From positions 2,294,001 to 2,358,000 of the forward strand of contig NZ_JABXWB010000001.1 in assembly GCF_013375555.1 (NCBI RefSeq): a stretch of 64,000 nt of DNA, read 5' to 3'. The translations under genes were made by a program, and so were the position numbers. Below, in pieces: positions 62,793 through 64,000 of the stretch (positions within the stretch are counted from its first letter, which is position 1; every line of letters begins with the position of its first letter). The stretch comes from Sphingobium sp. EM0848 (GTDB lineage: Bacteria; Pseudomonadota; Alphaproteobacteria; Sphingomonadales; Sphingomonadaceae). The notes beneath the pieces are model-generated. The model was not told the DNA's origin. It did no database searches and worked only from the letters and a program-made list of their open reading frames with translations.

Positions 62793-63152
62793 CTATCCCG
62801 CGCCCAGAGCCTTGCTGAGCGCCCGTTCGACCGCGCCGATGGTGAAGGGCTTGGCCAATGTCGGCCGGTTCGCATGGCCGGTCGGCAGATCGTCCGCCAT
62901 GCCCCCCGTCGCGAAGACGAAAGGAATGCCGCTCTGCGCCAATATATCGGCCACCGGCCAGCTTTTCTCGCCATGCAGGTTGCAGTCGAGCAGCGCGGCA
63001 TCGAAGCCGCCCTCGCGCGCCCGGGCGCAGGCTTCGTCGACCGATTCGGCAATGGCGTGCAGCCGATAGCCCAGCGTGTCGAGATAATCCTCCAGCATCA
63101 TGCCGATCATTGCTTCATCCTCGACAACCAGGATGGTCTTGCTGTCAGCCAT
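62793..63152 (-). CDS. Single-domain response regulator
   Basis: A 119-residue stand-alone receiver. The acidic pair is in VVEDEAMIGMMLEDYLDTLG (about 9-28), the phospho-acceptor Asp in AALLDCNLHGEKS (about 53-65), and the conserved Lys in TLAKPFTIGAVERAL near 103. No output domain is present, so it acts by binding a partner or passing on phosphate, like DivK/CpdR or SdrG-type proteins. The ATG of MADSKTIL is chosen over upstream in-frame codons. It directly follows the CckA-like kinase gene and is upstream of recA but on the far side of the LexA box. Confidence 0.85.
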   Translation of the reverse strand: MADSKTILVVEDEAMIGMMLEDYLDTLGYRLHAIAESVDEACARAREGGFDAALLDCNLHGEKSWPVADILAQSGIPFVFATGGMADDLPTGHANRPTLAKPFTIGAVERALSKALGAG

Positions 63153-63228
63153 GCTTGCAGTCCCCAATATTGCCTCACCATCCTGGGCGCGGCATTCGAC
63201 CAGCATAATCCCCCGGCGACGGAGAAGT

Positions 63229-64000
63229 TCATTCCGCTGCCGGCCGCATCGCCAGTGCATCCCGCGCCGCTTCCGCCAACTGACTGACGGAAAAGGGTTT
63301 TGGTAGAAAGGCCACATTGGCGATGTCGATCGATTTGCGCAACTGTTCCTCGGCATAGCCCGACATGAACAGCACCGGCAGGTGGGGATGGCTGGCCCGC
63401 GCCCGCGCCACCATGGAGGGGCCGTCCAGATTGGGCATCACCACGTCGGAAATCAGCAGGTCGATCTTCTCGTCCCCGCTCAGCACCTCCAGCCCCTGTT
63501 CGCCGTCATTGGCGGTCAGCACCTTGTATCCCTGCCGCGTCAGCGCACGCTCCGCGACGGCGCGCACCATATCCTCATCCTCCACCAGCAGCACCGTGCC
63601 CGTGCCCCAGGTTTCGGCGCGACGGACCGGCGCCTTGGGCTGAGCCGCCTGCTCTGCATCGGCGCCCTGATAGACCGGCAGATAGATGACGAAGCTCGCC
63701 CCGCGCCCCAGTTCGGATTCGGCGAAGATGAACCCGCCCGACTGCTTGACGATGCCGTAGACGGTGGAAAGGCCAAGGCCGGTGCCCTTGCCCAGTTCCT
63801 TGGTGGTGAAGAAAGGCTCGAAAATCTTGGAGAGAATATCGGGCGGGATGCCCAGACCCGTGTCCGACACCCGCACCGCCGTATAGTCGGCGGGCGGCAA
63901 TATGTCGCTCCGCATCTCCCGCACCTTGGCGGCCGGGACGGCATAGGTCTGGATATTGAGCGTTCCACCTTCCGGCATGGCGTCGCGCGCATTGACGGCG
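63229..64000 (-). CDS. cckA: Hybrid sensor histidine kinase, CckA-like, C-terminal part
   Basis: The last about 257 residues of a hybrid kinase; the start is beyond the right edge and the frame is open to it. The ATPase domain is cut at [15 protein letters not shown] and holds [20 protein letters not shown] and [21 protein letters not shown] complete receiver domain follows (about residues 140-255 of the visible part) with [10 protein letters not shown] and the phospho-acceptor in [12 protein letters not shown], ending [19 protein letters not shown]. The ATPase-receiver order and this receiver match CckA, the kinase that heads the CtrA cell-cycle relay. The name is likely but rests only on this part. 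Confidence 0.8.
   Translation of the reverse strand, partial: AVNARDAMPEGGTLNIQTYAVPAAKVREMRSDILPPADYTAVRVSDTGLGIPPDILSKIFEPFFTTKELGKGTGLGLSTVYGIVKQSGGFIFAESELGRGASFVIYLPVYQGADAEQAAQPKAPVRRAETWGTGTVLLVEDEDMVRAVAERALTRQGYKVLTANDGEQGLEVLSGDEKIDLLISDVVMPNLDGPSMVARARASHPHLPVLFMSGYAEEQLRKSIDIANVAFLPKPFSVSQLAEAARDALAMRPAAE

Overview
The window is GC-rich, densely coded chromosomal DNA from an alphaproteobacterium, most likely a sphingomonad close to Sphingobium or Sphingomonas. The pointers are three large TonB-dependent receptors, one of them next to a TPR-sulfotransferase, an imuA-imuB-dnaE2 mutasome with alphaproteobacterial LexA sites (GAAC-N7-GAAC spacing), a CckA-type kinase, a short-chain acyl regulator of the ScfR/RamB type, and an Mpo1/DUF962 protein that fits a lipid pool rich in 2-hydroxy fatty acids. 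I see no transposase, integrase, prophage or CRISPR array. The region reads as core genome with some accessory transport and envelope genes.

Layout. 0-3.8 kb: the end of a flagellar cluster (flgK end, flgL, motA, motB). 3.8-5.7 kb: an RNase D-like exonuclease with lptC and lptA, reading leftward. 5.9-8.6 kb: a glycine-rich double cold-shock protein and an ScfR-type regulator with a palindrome over its own start codon. 8.6-14 kb: a Pit phosphate transporter with a NUDIX-DUF47 fusion, a ZnuD-like receptor behind a Zur/Fur-like palindrome, and a LysR regulator. 14-19 kb: tRNA-Gly(TCC), DUF4169, argG with a 44-bp tandem repeat across its stop, an EF-hand protein and an OmpR/EnvZ-like two-component pair. 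19-26 kb: envelope sugar genes (histidine phosphatase, kdsB, kdsD, UDP-glucuronate epimerase-like) and a cluster of two CelD-like acetyltransferases around a cupin/JmjC-like protein, then DUF962. 26-30.5 kb: a beta-lactamase-like protein without Glu166, ung, and a TonB receptor preceded by a cobalamin riboswitch. 30.6-35.5 kb: a four-gene coupled efflux operon (MFS, HlyD/EmrA, NodT, DUF488). 35.5-40 kb: TonB receptor and TPR-sulfotransferase. 40-45.5 kb: small envelope, redox and stress genes, a sigma-54 promoter ahead of a PspC-like gene, and tRNA-Glu(TTC). 45.6-55.2 kb: recJ, tamA-tamB, GFA, SRPBCC and a second sigma-54 promoter before a small exported protein. 55.2-62.8 kb: dnaE2, imuB, imuA and recA with LexA sites. 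62.8-64 kb: a single receiver protein and the end of a CckA-like hybrid kinase.

How the parts work together. Outer-membrane building is spread across LptA/LptC, KdsB/KdsD and TamA/TamB. Nutrient entry is served by three TonB receptors, two with visible metal or cofactor control elements, and by Pit. An SOS block holds recA and the mutasome under matching LexA boxes. Two almost identical sigma-54 promoters 12 kb apart tie a PspC-like gene and a small exported protein into a probable envelope-stress regulon. The least explained items are the NUDIX-DUF47 fusion with an internal ribosome binding site, the acetyltransferase-cupin-acetyltransferase cluster, and the sigma-54 pair.
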